A stretch of DNA of 9,806 nucleotides from Planctomycetota bacterium (GCA_016209665.1 JACQVT010000803.1:1-9806), one strand, 5' to 3'. Positions 1-7,526 are shown, counted from the first letter of the stretch. The notes: generated by a model not told the origin, from the sequence alone. A program made the numbers and translations.

Positions 1-1
1 G

Positions 2-1186
2 GCCGTCCTCGACCGCTACCAGCACCCCGACTCGGTGGCGAGTTACCTGGCGAGCTTCCACGGCAAGGCCATGCTGCTGGGCAGCCAGGAGACGGCCAAC
101 TGCCTCGACTGCCACGTCGCTGAATTGGCGAACGTACACTTGATGAAGCCGCACGACGACCCGAAGGCCCCGACCAGCTCGGGTCGTCTGCCTGATACCT
201 GCCGCAGCGCCGCCTGCCACCCCACCGCGGGCCACGCGATCAGCACCGCCGCCATCCACCTGGACCTGGCGACCGGCCGCGGCCTCGAATACTTCATCGG
301 GCTCATGTTCTTCCTGCTGATCCTGTCGACGTTCGGCCCGTCGGTCGTGATCCTGGCCCTGGAACTCCTGCAGATCGTCGTCGGCCGACACGACCCCACG
401 CACGAGCGGCACCGGTCGCTCGCCGAGCGGCTGATGGCGGATCCGCGGGCCCGGGCCAGACTCAAGCGGTTCACGCCCCACCAACGCGTCCAGCACTGGG
501 TGCTGTTCGGCAGCTTCGCCTTGCTCGTGCTCACCGGCTTCCCGATCAAGTTCGCGGACCGGGCCTGGGCGGCCTGGATCATCGACCAGATCGGCAACCT
601 GCACCGGGCCCGGCTGATCCACCGGTGGGCCGGAGTCACGCTGATCGCCGGTTTCCTGTACCACATGGTTTACGTGGCCGTTCACACGTTCCGCGAGGGC
701 CGGCGGGCGGGCAAGGGGCTGATGCGGACGCTCCTTGATCTGCCCATGGTGATGCAGTGGGACGACCTCAAGCAGATGCGGGAGCTGTTCAAGTTCCTGC
801 TGTTCATCAGGAAAACGCGGCCGCCCGCCGGACGGTTCAGCCTCGAGGAGAAGTTCGAGTACTTCGGCGTGTTCTGGGGCTCGATGCTGCTGGGGGTCAC
901 CGGCGTGCTGATGTGGGCCAACGCCTGGACCAGCGAGATCCTGACCGGACGGGTGCTGACCGTCGCCGCCCTCATCCACACGTTCGAGGCGTTCCTGGCC
1001 CTGCTGCACGTGGGCATCATCCACATGATCAGCGTGATCTTCTCGCCGGTCGTGTTCCCGCTGTCGCCCGCGATGCTGACCGGCGACACGCCCGCCGAGG
1101 AGATGGCCGAGGGCCACGCCGCGATGCTCGATGAGGTCGCCCGCGAACTCGACCTGGCGCCGCCGGGGGAGGCCAGCCATGGCTAA
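2..1186 (+). CDS. Multihaem cytochrome c / cytochrome b561 fusion protein (5' truncated, CbcL-like)
   Basis: The frame is open to the left edge, so the N-terminus and probably more haem sites are missing; 394 codons are visible. Visible residues 34-38 are a CX2CH haem c site (CLDCH) and 67-73 an unusual CX4CH site (CRSAACH). A membrane helix follows (about 95-125), then four more hydrophobic helices (about 163-185, 207-230, 288-308, 321-350). Their pattern of histidines (HQRVQHW, LIHRWAG, LYHMVY, LIHTFEAF, LLHVGIIHM) is typical of the HydC/FdnI cytochrome b561 family, which holds two b haems and exchanges electrons with quinones. Such a c-b fusion resembles Geobacter CbcL; that comparison is from memory of the architecture, not a match score. 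Inferred role: an inner-membrane quinone-linked electron conduit with periplasmic c haems. A GTG at 35 is in frame, but the reading frame and haem domain clearly continue upstream of it. The stop overlaps the next cytochrome gene by 8 nt. Confidence 0.85.
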   Translation, partial: AVLDRYQHPDSVASYLASFHGKAMLLGSQETANCLDCHVAELANVHLMKPHDDPKAPTSSGRLPDTCRSAACHPTAGHAISTAAIHLDLATGRGLEYFIGLMFFLLILSTFGPSVVILALELLQIVVGRHDPTHERHRSLAERLMADPRARARLKRFTPHQRVQHWVLFGSFALLVLTGFPIKFADRAWAAWIIDQIGNLHRARLIHRWAGVTLIAGFLYHMVYVAVHTFREGRRAGKGLMRTLLDLPMVMQWDDLKQMRELFKFLLFIRKTRPPAGRFSLEEKFEYFGVFWGSMLLGVTGVLMWANAWTSEILTGRVLTVAALIHTFEAFLALLHVGIIHMISVIFSPVVFPLSPAMLTGDTPAEEMAEGHAAMLDEVARELDLAPPGEASHG

Positions 1187-2198
1187 ACCGATTCCCGCCA
1201 CGATCGGCAAGCTGATCGTCCGGTGCTACGCGTTCGTCGTCATGGCCGTCGTGGTCTGGGCCGGCTACACCGCCGTCATCTACCTCTACCGTTCCGTGTT
1301 CAAGCCCGGCAAGCCACCGGCCGCCATGCTCGACTGGCAGGCCCACACGCGGGCCCAGGCCCTGCGGACCCCCGAGGCGCCCGGGATCACCGAGGCCGCC
1401 CTGCGCTCGCCCCTGGGCCACTACCACAGGGTCGACCGCTGGTTCCAGCCCGATCTGCGCAACGGGTGCATCACCAGCGGCTGCCATGACCCCATCCCCC
1501 ACAGCAAGAGCAAGGCCCTGCGGGCGTTCGCCAACCTGCACGCGACGTTCATGACCTGCGAGACCTGCCACAAGGCTCCCGCCGGCTCGCCCATGCCGGC
1601 GGTCTGGATCGACATCCGCACGGGCGACAAGCAGCCGCCGCCCGCGATCCTGCTGCTCATGAAGCATCTGGGGACAACCACGCAACCGGCCCAGGACCTC
1701 GCCGAGTCCAGCGCCACCACCCTGCGGCTGCTCCGGCAGGCCATCGACGTGATCGGCGGCGATCCGGTGCTGGGCTATCTGGCCGTGCAACTCGACACGT
1801 CCGAACCCGGCAGCCCCGCTTGGCGGCAGGCCATGGACCAGCTCAAGTCCGAATTGCCCAATCACGCCCGCGGCGAGTACGGGGCCAGGATATCGCCCGC
1901 CACCGGCGGCGCCGATCCGCAGCCCATCCGCCAGGACTTCAACGGCCTCGTCGAGCAGTACTTCTCGAGGGCCAACACACAGGCCCAGCGGGACGTGATT
2001 TCCAGGAAGATCCACGACGGCGTGAACCCCGCACCGCAGGGCTGCCTGCCCTGTCACCGCGGCTCGCCGCCGATGATCGATTTTGCGGCCCTGGGCTATC
2101 CGCCCGAGCGTGTCCGGACGCTCACGCACACGCCCATCGCCGACATGTTGCAGCAGATCCACCAGGGGCAACCGTTCAGTCTGCCCTTAGGGCCGTGA
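1179..2198 (+). CDS. Membrane-anchored trihaem cytochrome c, family unrecognised
   Basis: This 339-residue protein starts at ATG 1179, with a strong purine-rich Shine-Dalgarno (GGGGGAGG, 1165-1172) 6 nt upstream. An upstream in-frame extension to 1131 lacks such a site. Residues about 11-38 form one hydrophobic helix that acts as an uncleaved anchor or signal, placing the rest outside the inner membrane. Three haem c sites are visible: CX4CH at 97-103 (CITSGCH), CX2CH at 127-131 (CETCH) and CX2CH at 289-293 (CLPCH). The 150 residues between sites two and three carry no haem motif. Histidines near the sites (HYHR, HSKS, NLHATF) could be distal ligands. It overlaps the preceding cytochrome b/c gene by 8 nt, so translation is probably coupled and the two proteins likely exchange electrons. 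I do not recognise a named family, and the redox partner and terminal acceptor are unknown. Confidence 0.85.
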   Translation: MAKPIPATIGKLIVRCYAFVVMAVVVWAGYTAVIYLYRSVFKPGKPPAAMLDWQAHTRAQALRTPEAPGITEAALRSPLGHYHRVDRWFQPDLRNGCITSGCHDPIPHSKSKALRAFANLHATFMTCETCHKAPAGSPMPAVWIDIRTGDKQPPPAILLLMKHLGTTTQPAQDLAESSATTLRLLRQAIDVIGGDPVLGYLAVQLDTSEPGSPAWRQAMDQLKSELPNHARGEYGARISPATGGADPQPIRQDFNGLVEQYFSRANTQAQRDVISRKIHDGVNPAPQGCLPCHRGSPPMIDFAALGYPPERVRTLTHTPIADMLQQIHQGQPFSLPLGP

Positions 2199-2210
2199 CC
2201 CCGCTGTGCG

Positions 2211-2216
2211 AGGAGG
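2211..2216 (+). promoter_or_regulatory. Ribosome binding site fixing the start of the glycosidase-like gene
   Basis: AGGAGG lies 7 nt before ATG 2224. This is a near-perfect Shine-Dalgarno and selects this ATG over the in-frame upstream codon at 2206. It matters because it supports the very long N-terminal leader of this protein. Confidence 0.75.
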
Positions 2217-2223
2217 ACCACCC

Positions 2224-4704
2224 ATGAACTCGACGTGTCTCAGGCCAGGTTTGCCCGGCACCGCATCCAGCCGTCTTGTAACGGCCTGCGCCCTCGCAGG
2301 CCGTTCTTCGCGGACGGTCCCGTCAGCCGCACGTCGGCCGGCGAGGCGCCGGCCGCTACAACTCGTCACGTGCATTCTGGGAATCGGCTTGGTGGTCGGC
2401 ACTCAGGGCGTGTCCACCAGGGCTGCCACGGTGCAGACGCACTACTATGCCCACGACGCCGTCGAGGACGAGCACGGCGTCATCGCCCCGTGGTACAAGG
2501 GCGCCAACGGCCAGTTCGACGAGCGCATTCGCGTCGCCGTCGAGACGATGAAGCGGTATCCCCGGTCGCCGGCGGGCAAGGCCCCCAAGTCGCTGCCCGA
2601 GTACATCTACAGCGGGGCGTGGAAGATCACGCCACAAGGCGAGATCACCATCCCCCCCATCGACGACTGGGCGAACGGTGACCTCGCCCAGCGGGCCTCC
2701 TACGTGCTTGGCGGCTTGATCGACTACTACCGCTATTCCGGCGACGCCTGGGCCATCGGCGCCGTCACCTTGCAGGCCGACGCCCTGCTCGACTACTCGC
2801 TGACGCCCGACGACCATCCCTGGCCGCGGTTCCTCATCAGTGTGCCCGTCAAGGGCAAGCCCTACGGCCAGGCCGACCCCCACGGCATGATCCAACTCGA
2901 CATCGTGGGCGAGGTGGGCATCCAGATGGTCCGGGCCGCTCAACTGTGCGGCAACGATCGTTGGATGGACGCCGCCAAACACTGGGCCGACCTGCTCGCC
3001 GCCAAACGCCTCCGCGAGCCCGGCGTGAACCCCTGGCCGCGCTACGCCAACCCGCAGGACGCCCCCTGGGAGGACATCGCCACCGGCGGCGTGGCGTTCA
3101 TCCTCGAGTTCTTCGACGAGCTGATCAAGGCCGGCTACACCGGCCAGGACGACGCGATCGTCGAGGCCCGCAAGGCCGGCGTCGCCTACCTCCGCGACGT
3201 GCTGCTGCCCGACTGGCTCGGCCACGACACCTGGGGCCGCAACTACTGGGACTGGAACTGCTTCGTCCAGGTCGAAAACGTCACCGAGTTCGTCTGCCGC
3301 TACCTGATGGACCACCCCGACGAGTTCCCCAACTGGAAAAACGACGCCCGCAACATCGCCACGCTGTTCGTCAACCGCACCTGCGTCGACCCCAAGTCGG
3401 GCGGCGACACGTTCCACGGTGCCTGGGCCTACCCCGAGTCCAGCGGCTGCTGCGGCCGGTCGCTGTGGTACGGCCCGTTCGAACTCGCGCCCGTCTACGC
3501 CCAATACGCGGCACTCATGTCGGTCCGGTCTCCCGCCGGCCGGAAGGACCGGCAAGATGCCGGTCCCACACCCGCGGATGCCGACTGGACGGCCTGCCAC
3601 TGGGCCCATGAGATGGCCCGTCGCCAGATGATCCTCGCCACCTACGACTTTCACCCCACCGGCGTCGTCGAGGACAACATCGACGGCGGCGCCATCGTCG
3701 CCGGAAGCTGGTTCAAGATCGCCCACCCCATGGCCCTCAAGCACACCCTCAACGCCATGGCCTGGATGCCGGACGTGTTCTGTCCGCCGGGCCAGAACCA
3801 CATCGTCCGCAGCACCCACACGGTCGTCGACGTGAAATACGAGGACGAGGATGCGCAAGTCCGGTTCAAAGTCAGCGGCCAGAACGCAGCAATAGCCAAC
3901 ACCGTCATGCGGGTTGCGTTTGAGCCGACCCGCGCGTTGGTGGACGGCCAGGCTTGCCCGTTCGAGATCACGACCTTGCGGAGTGGGGATTGGATTGTCA
4001 CGTTGCAGCACCCGCCCGGTCGGCCGGTGACGATCCTGGGTAGGTTCCCGCGGAGCGCTGCCACGCGTCCACCCTGGAACTACGGCTCGGGCGGCGGACC
4101 AACGGGGGCGCAGCGGTGGATCTTCGGGTATCCGGGGCGGGAGGACTACGTGGATTCGGCCGGGAACGCCTGGCGGCCGGCGACCGAGTGGGCCATTCGC
4201 CTTGGTCACGCGGTCGACAGCGTGGCCGGAGCGTGGTACACGACGCGCCGGCAACTCATCGTCGCGGATGCCCAGGATCCCGAGCTGTACCGCTACGGCG
4301 CTCACGGGAAGGACTTCTGGGCCGATTTTACCGTCGGCCCCGGCACCTACTATGCCCGGCTCAAGTTCGCCGAGACACGTCGCATCGAGCCGAGGCTCCG
4401 CGCGGTTACCATCCTGATCAACGGCGAGGAAGTGGCGTCGAACGTGGATCTGGCCGCGACCGCCCAGGCGGCGGCCGGCCGGATGCTCAGACCCGCCCGC
4501 CCCGCCGCCGGGATGCGTCGGGCGGTTGATCTGGTTTTCAACGGGATCGCTCCTCGCAACGGCGTCATCTCGATCCGGTTGAAGGGCTCGTTCGGCGGCG
4601 AGGCCATGGTCCAAGCCATCGAGGTCGGCCTCGGTGAGCGTGGCGAGGGGGCGACCCCCGTCGCCCTCCCCCCGCCCACGACTACGACTACTCCGACCCC
4701 GTAG
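2224..4704 (+). CDS. Secreted (alpha/alpha)6-barrel glycosidase-like protein with malectin-like C-terminal domain
   Basis: The protein has 826 residues. Residues 1-46 are an odd Arg/Ser/Ala-rich leader, 47-60 a hydrophobic core, and TRAA at about 65-68 a plausible signal peptidase site, so it is probably exported. Residues about 70-530 are helical and rich in Trp and Tyr, with repeats such as DHPWPRF, WGRNYWDWNCF and FHGAWAYPESSGCCG. This suits the six-hairpin glycosidase fold, but I cannot name a GH family. About 535-615 looks like a beta-sandwich. About 630-800 resembles malectin (YRYG..., GTYYARLKFAE, then VTILINGEEV and a late FNGIAP segment), a carbohydrate-binding fold. The tail is Pro/Thr-rich. 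It lies 25 nt after the trihaem cytochrome, probably co-transcribed. Three perfect palindromes lie inside the frame (2280-2305, 2335-2355, 3546-3566). The last encodes residues about 441-448, in a stretch (435-450) that looks unlike the surrounding protein. The substrate is not predictable; a lyase or non-catalytic role is possible. Confidence 0.75.
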   Translation: MNSTCLRPGLPGTASSRLVTACALAGRSSRTVPSAARRPARRRPLQLVTCILGIGLVVGTQGVSTRAATVQTHYYAHDAVEDEHGVIAPWYKGANGQFDERIRVAVETMKRYPRSPAGKAPKSLPEYIYSGAWKITPQGEITIPPIDDWANGDLAQRASYVLGGLIDYYRYSGDAWAIGAVTLQADALLDYSLTPDDHPWPRFLISVPVKGKPYGQADPHGMIQLDIVGEVGIQMVRAAQLCGNDRWMDAAKHWADLLAAKRLREPGVNPWPRYANPQDAPWEDIATGGVAFILEFFDELIKAGYTGQDDAIVEARKAGVAYLRDVLLPDWLGHDTWGRNYWDWNCFVQVENVTEFVCRYLMDHPDEFPNWKNDARNIATLFVNRTCVDPKSGGDTFHGAWAYPESSGCCGRSLWYGPFELAPVYAQYAALMSVRSPAGRKDRQDAGPTPADADWTACHWAHEMARRQMILATYDFHPTGVVEDNIDGGAIVAGSWFKIAHPMALKHTLNAMAWMPDVFCPPGQNHIVRSTHTVVDVKYEDEDAQVRFKVSGQNAAIANTVMRVAFEPTRALVDGQACPFEITTLRSGDWIVTLQHPPGRPVTILGRFPRSAATRPPWNYGSGGGPTGAQRWIFGYPGREDYVDSAGNAWRPATEWAIRLGHAVDSVAGAWYTTRRQLIVADAQDPELYRYGAHGKDFWADFTVGPGTYYARLKFAETRRIEPRLRAVTILINGEEVASNVDLAATAQAAAGRMLRPARPAAGMRRAVDLVFNGIAPRNGVISIRLKGSFGGEAMVQAIEVGLGERGEGATPVALPPPTTTTTPTP
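2280..2305. repeat. Perfect 11-bp inverted repeat within the leader of the glycosidase-like gene
   Basis: The arms aacggcctgcg (2280-2290) and cgcaggccgtt (2295-2305) are exact reverse complements around the loop ccct. The element lies in frame inside codons 19-28 of the secreted protein. It could be a dispersed palindromic element or an mRNA hairpin affecting early elongation. No second copy is seen in the window. Confidence 0.7.
2335..2355. repeat. Perfect 9-bp inverted repeat within the leader of the glycosidase-like gene
   Basis: The arms cggccggcg (2335-2343) and cgccggccg (2347-2355) flank the loop agg. It encodes the Arg-rich part of the leader just before the hydrophobic signal core. 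It resembles short palindromes I recall as dispersed in planctomycete genomes, but that needs a genome-wide count. Confidence 0.65.
3537..3567. repeat. PVC-type dispersed palindrome (GTGILPVL signature) inserted in frame
   Basis: The perfect arms ggaccggca (3546-3554) and tgccggtcc (3558-3566) flank the loop aga. A GC-rich ggccgg stretch precedes it. On the reverse strand one frame reads GTGILPVLPAGG, a peptide I recall appearing as a translation artefact of a common dispersed repeat in Planctomycetes and Verrucomicrobia. Here the element sits within codons of the glycosidase-like gene without breaking the frame. Confidence 0.6.
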
Positions 4705-4727
4705 GGACCGAGGCCCCCCGGCACAGC

Positions 4728-4743
4728 GATTTCGTCGGAAATC
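4728..4743 (+). terminator. Weak hairpin, possible end of the cytochrome-glycosidase transcript
   Basis: The arms gatttc and gaaatc pair around gtcg, 24 nt after the stop codon at 4704. A short T run (4757-4760) follows only after 13 nt. The stem is short and AT-containing, so an intrinsic terminator is doubtful. Confidence 0.2.
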
Positions 4744-4853
4744 CGTCTGACATCAGTTTTCGAGGGGCGTCTGACGACAAGGCGTCATCCCCCCAGGCAG
4801 CTAAGGTGAGGATTCAGCGGGGATTGGGTGCGGAATTTCACAATTTCCGACGC

Positions 4854-4882
4854 TTGCAAGTCGTGTTCGGTCCGATTATTTA
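4854..4882 (+). promoter_or_regulatory. Possible promoter of the glucan phosphorylase gene
   Basis: TTGCAA (4854-4859) as a -35 and TATTTA (4877-4882) as a -10 are separated by 17 nt, in the most AT-rich part of the gap. The -10 matches the sigma-70 consensus poorly. A small imperfect palindrome (4831-4849) lies directly upstream and could be an operator. Confidence 0.3.
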
Positions 4883-4941
4883 AGCATGGGCCCGCGCCGG
4901 TGGGTCGTCGCGCCTGGAACCCCTAGACACGGTGGAGATCC

Positions 4942-7500
4942 ATGAACCCGGTTCGCAGTTTCACCGTTCTGCCCCGCCTCCCGGAGCCGTTGAAGCCCCT
5001 GCGGGAGCTGACCTACAACCTTTGGTGGACCTGGAATCCGGCCGCGATCGAACTCTTTCGGCGGCTGGACCTGGACCTGTGGCGCGAATTGAGGCACAAC
5101 CCGGTGGCCATGCTGGCCAAGCTGCGGCAGGACCGCCTGGACCGGCTGGCCCGCGACCCGGCCTACATCGCCTCCCTCGACCGGGTCCTGGAAAGCCTGC
5201 AATCCTACCTCGAGCGGACCACCTGGTTTGAGGAGCAGTTCCCCAAGGAGCCCATCGGCAGCATCGCCTACTTTTCGGCCGAGTTCGGCCTGCACGAATC
5301 CCTGCCGATCTACGCCGGCGGCCTGGGCGTGCTGGCCGGCGACCACCTCAAGAGCGCCAGCGATCTTGGCCTGCCGCTGGTCGGCGTGGGCCTGCTCTAC
5401 CGCCAGGGCTATTTCCACCAGTACCTGACCAACGACGGGTACCAGTTCGAGGATTACCCCGATCTGGACTTCTCGCTGCTGCCCGTCCAGGCGGTGCGCG
5501 ATTCGAGCAACAAGCAGTTGACGGTGTCCGTCGACGTCGGGCATCACCCGGTCGAGGCCTACATCTGGCGGGTGACGGTCGGACGGGTCAAGCTGTTCCT
5601 GCTGGACACCAACGTCCCGACCAACCGGCCCGAGGACCGCGACATTACGGCCCGGCTGTACGGCGGCGACCAGGAAATGCGCATTCGGCAGGAGATCGTG
5701 CTCGGCAACGGCGGGATCCGGGCCTTGACTCAGATGGGTATCCGCCCGTCGGTCTGCCACATGAACGAGGGGCATTCGGCTTTTTTGGCCGCCGAACGCA
5801 TTCATGAACAGATGAAGGAGAACGGCCTGGGCTTCCGCGAGGCCCGCGAGGCGGTCGCCACCGGCAGCGTGTTCACGACCCATACCCCCGTGCCCGCCGG
5901 CATCGACCGCTTCAGCCCGCAGCTCGTCGGCAAGTACCTCGGCAGCTACTGCCACGCCCTGGGCATCAATCTCGACACCCTGCTGGAGCTGGGCCGGATG
6001 AACATGGCCGACAAGGCCGAGTCGTTCTGCATGGCCGTCCTCGCCCTGCGGCTCAGCTACCTGAGCAACGGCGTCAGCCAGATCCACGGCGACGTCAGCC
6101 GTAAGATGTTCAGCGCCGTCTACCCGGGTGTCCCCGTGAACGAGGTGCCCATCACCTCGATCACCAACGGCATCCACACCCGCAGTTGGCTGTCTCGCGA
6201 GGTGGCCCACCTGTTCGACCAGTATCTCGGGCCGCAGTGGGCGGACGATCCGGCGAACCCGGCCACCTGGCAGCGGGTCGAATTGATCCCCGATGCCGAA
6301 CTCTGGCGGTCGCACGAACGGCTTCGCGAGCGGCTCGTTGGCTTCGCCCGGCGGCGGGTCAAGATGCAGTTGATCTCCCGCGGGGCCCCGCCCGCCGAGG
6401 TCGACACCGCCGACGAGATCCTCGACCCCGAGGCCCTGACCATCGGGTTTGCCCGGCGGTTCGCCTCCTACAAACGGGCCTTGCTGCTGTTCCGCGACTC
6501 CGAGCGGCTCACCCGCATCTTGACCGATCCGCACAGGCCGGTCCAGATCGTCCTGGCCGGCAAGGCCCACCCCCGCGACGAGGGCGGCAAGGAACTCATC
6601 AAACGCATCGTCCAGTTCGCCAAGCAGCCGCACCTGCGCAATCGCGTCGTGTTCATCGAGGACTACGACATGACCGTGGCCCGGCTGCTCCTCGAGGGTG
6701 GGGACGTCTGGCTGAACACGCCGATCAAGCTGCACGAGGCCAGCGGCACCAGCGGCATGAAGGTCACGCCCAACGGCGGGCTCAACATGTCCATCCTCGA
6801 CGGCTGGTGGCCCGAGGGCTACGACGGCACCAACGGCTGGGCCATCGGCGACCGCCGCATCTACGGCAACCAGGACTACCAGGACTTCATGGAGTCCGAG
6901 TCCATCTACGACCTGCTCGAGAAGGAAGTCGTCCCGCGATTCTACGATCGCGGCAGCGACGGGCTGCCTCGCCGATGGATCCAGATGATGAAGTCGTCCA
7001 TGCGGACGTGCTGCCCGGTGTTCAGCGCCCATCGCATGGTCCGGGAGTACACCGAGCGGTTCTATCTGCCCGCCGGCCGCCGGTGGAGCCGCTTCATCGA
7101 GAACGCCTACAAGGTCACCAAGGAGGTGGCCGACTGGCGCCACAAGCTCCAGGAGAAGTGGGACGAAGTGCACATCGAGTCCGTCCACGCCGACATCCCC
7201 CGCGAGCCGCAGGTCGGCCAGCAGTTGCCCGTCACCGCGGAGATTCGCCTCGGCTCGATCAAGCCGGAGGAGATCTCGGTCGAACTGTACTACGGCCCGC
7301 TCGACCCGCGCGGCGTGATCATCACCGGTGCCGCCGTCCCCCTGCGCTGCGAGGGCAGCAACGGCTCGCCCGGGCTCTACAGGTACGCCGGTGCCCTGCC
7401 CTGCGAGTACAGCGGTCAATACGGCTACGCCCTGCGGATCGTCCCCTACCACCCCGAGATGGCCGCCCGTTACAACGTCGGCCTCGTCCGCTGGGGATGA
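4942..7500 (+). CDS. glgP: Alpha-glucan (glycogen/maltodextrin) phosphorylase, GT35
   Basis: This 852-residue cytoplasmic enzyme releases glucose-1-phosphate from the non-reducing ends of alpha-1,4-glucans using phosphate and PLP. Residues about 14-100 match the DUF3417 N-terminal module (NLWWTWNP near the start) found in the TIGR02094 branch of alpha-glucan phosphorylases, the Thermus/Thermotoga type rather than E. coli GlgP. The core carries FSAEFGLHESLPIYAGGLG (about 111-129), HMNEGHSAF (about 273-281) and the PLP site EASGTSGMK, with the Schiff-base lysine at K607 followed by NGGLNMSILDGWWPEG. A beta-rich C-terminus (about 760-852) ends with ordinary family sequence, so the gene appears complete. 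The start at ATG 4942 has GGTGGAG (4931-4937) 4 nt upstream. It has its own upstream intergenic region and is probably monocistronic. No degraded residue was seen. Confidence 0.95.
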   Translation: MNPVRSFTVLPRLPEPLKPLRELTYNLWWTWNPAAIELFRRLDLDLWRELRHNPVAMLAKLRQDRLDRLARDPAYIASLDRVLESLQSYLERTTWFEEQFPKEPIGSIAYFSAEFGLHESLPIYAGGLGVLAGDHLKSASDLGLPLVGVGLLYRQGYFHQYLTNDGYQFEDYPDLDFSLLPVQAVRDSSNKQLTVSVDVGHHPVEAYIWRVTVGRVKLFLLDTNVPTNRPEDRDITARLYGGDQEMRIRQEIVLGNGGIRALTQMGIRPSVCHMNEGHSAFLAAERIHEQMKENGLGFREAREAVATGSVFTTHTPVPAGIDRFSPQLVGKYLGSYCHALGINLDTLLELGRMNMADKAESFCMAVLALRLSYLSNGVSQIHGDVSRKMFSAVYPGVPVNEVPITSITNGIHTRSWLSREVAHLFDQYLGPQWADDPANPATWQRVELIPDAELWRSHERLRERLVGFARRRVKMQLISRGAPPAEVDTADEILDPEALTIGFARRFASYKRALLLFRDSERLTRILTDPHRPVQIVLAGKAHPRDEGGKELIKRIVQFAKQPHLRNRVVFIEDYDMTVARLLLEGGDVWLNTPIKLHEASGTSGMKVTPNGGLNMSILDGWWPEGYDGTNGWAIGDRRIYGNQDYQDFMESESIYDLLEKEVVPRFYDRGSDGLPRRWIQMMKSSMRTCCPVFSAHRMVREYTERFYLPAGRRWSRFIENAYKVTKEVADWRHKLQEKWDEVHIESVHADIPREPQVGQQLPVTAEIRLGSIKPEEISVELYYGPLDPRGVIITGAAVPLRCEGSNGSPGLYRYAGALPCEYSGQYGYALRIVPYHPEMAARYNVGLVRWG

Positions 7501-7507
7501 TTCGTCT

Positions 7508-7526
7508 CCACCTGCCTTGAAGGTGG
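7508..7526 (+). terminator. Hairpin after the glucan phosphorylase, possible terminator
   Basis: The arms ccacct (7508-7513) and aggtgg (7521-7526) pair around a 7-nt loop, 8 nt after the phosphorylase stop. No T tract follows, so factor-independent termination is uncertain. It overlaps the -35 of the putative toxin-antitoxin promoter. Confidence 0.35.

Larger units (their letters stand above)
4705..4941 (+). other. Intergenic region between glycosidase-like gene and glucan phosphorylase
   Basis: No convincing gene lies here. It is visibly more AT-rich toward its right end (4833-4883). It contains a small hairpin (4728-4743), two copies of cgtctgac 24 bp apart (4744-4751 and 4768-4775), a small inverted repeat tgacg/cgtca (4771-4786), and an imperfect palindrome cggaa...ttccg (4831-4849) just upstream of a weak promoter-like pair. 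These would suit a regulated promoter for the phosphorylase, but none is diagnostic. Confidence 0.5.

Noticed and set aside
1029..2171. A 380-codon minus-strand open frame over the trihaem cytochrome
   Set aside because: The plus strand carries three haem motifs, a membrane anchor and a ribosome site. The minus frame shows no motif.
2280..2355. The two palindromes as a transcription terminator or CRISPR repeats
   Set aside because: They lie inside an open reading frame, lack a T tract, differ from each other in sequence and have no spacers.
2356..4614. A 752-codon minus-strand open frame opposite the glycosidase-like gene
   Set aside because: It has the same antisense low-complexity character. 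Its GTGILPVL peptide comes from the dispersed palindrome, not from a protein family.
4671..4704. Short tandem repeat at the 3' end of the glycosidase-like gene
   Set aside because: The acgact-type repetition is only about two and a half units and simply encodes a Pro/Thr-rich tail.
4876..7452. An 858-codon open frame on the minus strand opposite glgP
   Set aside because: It is an antisense shadow of a GC-rich, codon-biased gene. The product is Val/Gly/Asp/Leu-rich without motifs, and the plus strand encodes an unmistakable phosphorylase.
6186..7520. A 444-codon plus-strand frame overlapping glgP
   Set aside because: It is an out-of-frame shadow rich in Arg, Ala, Gly and Pro, inside a complete family member.
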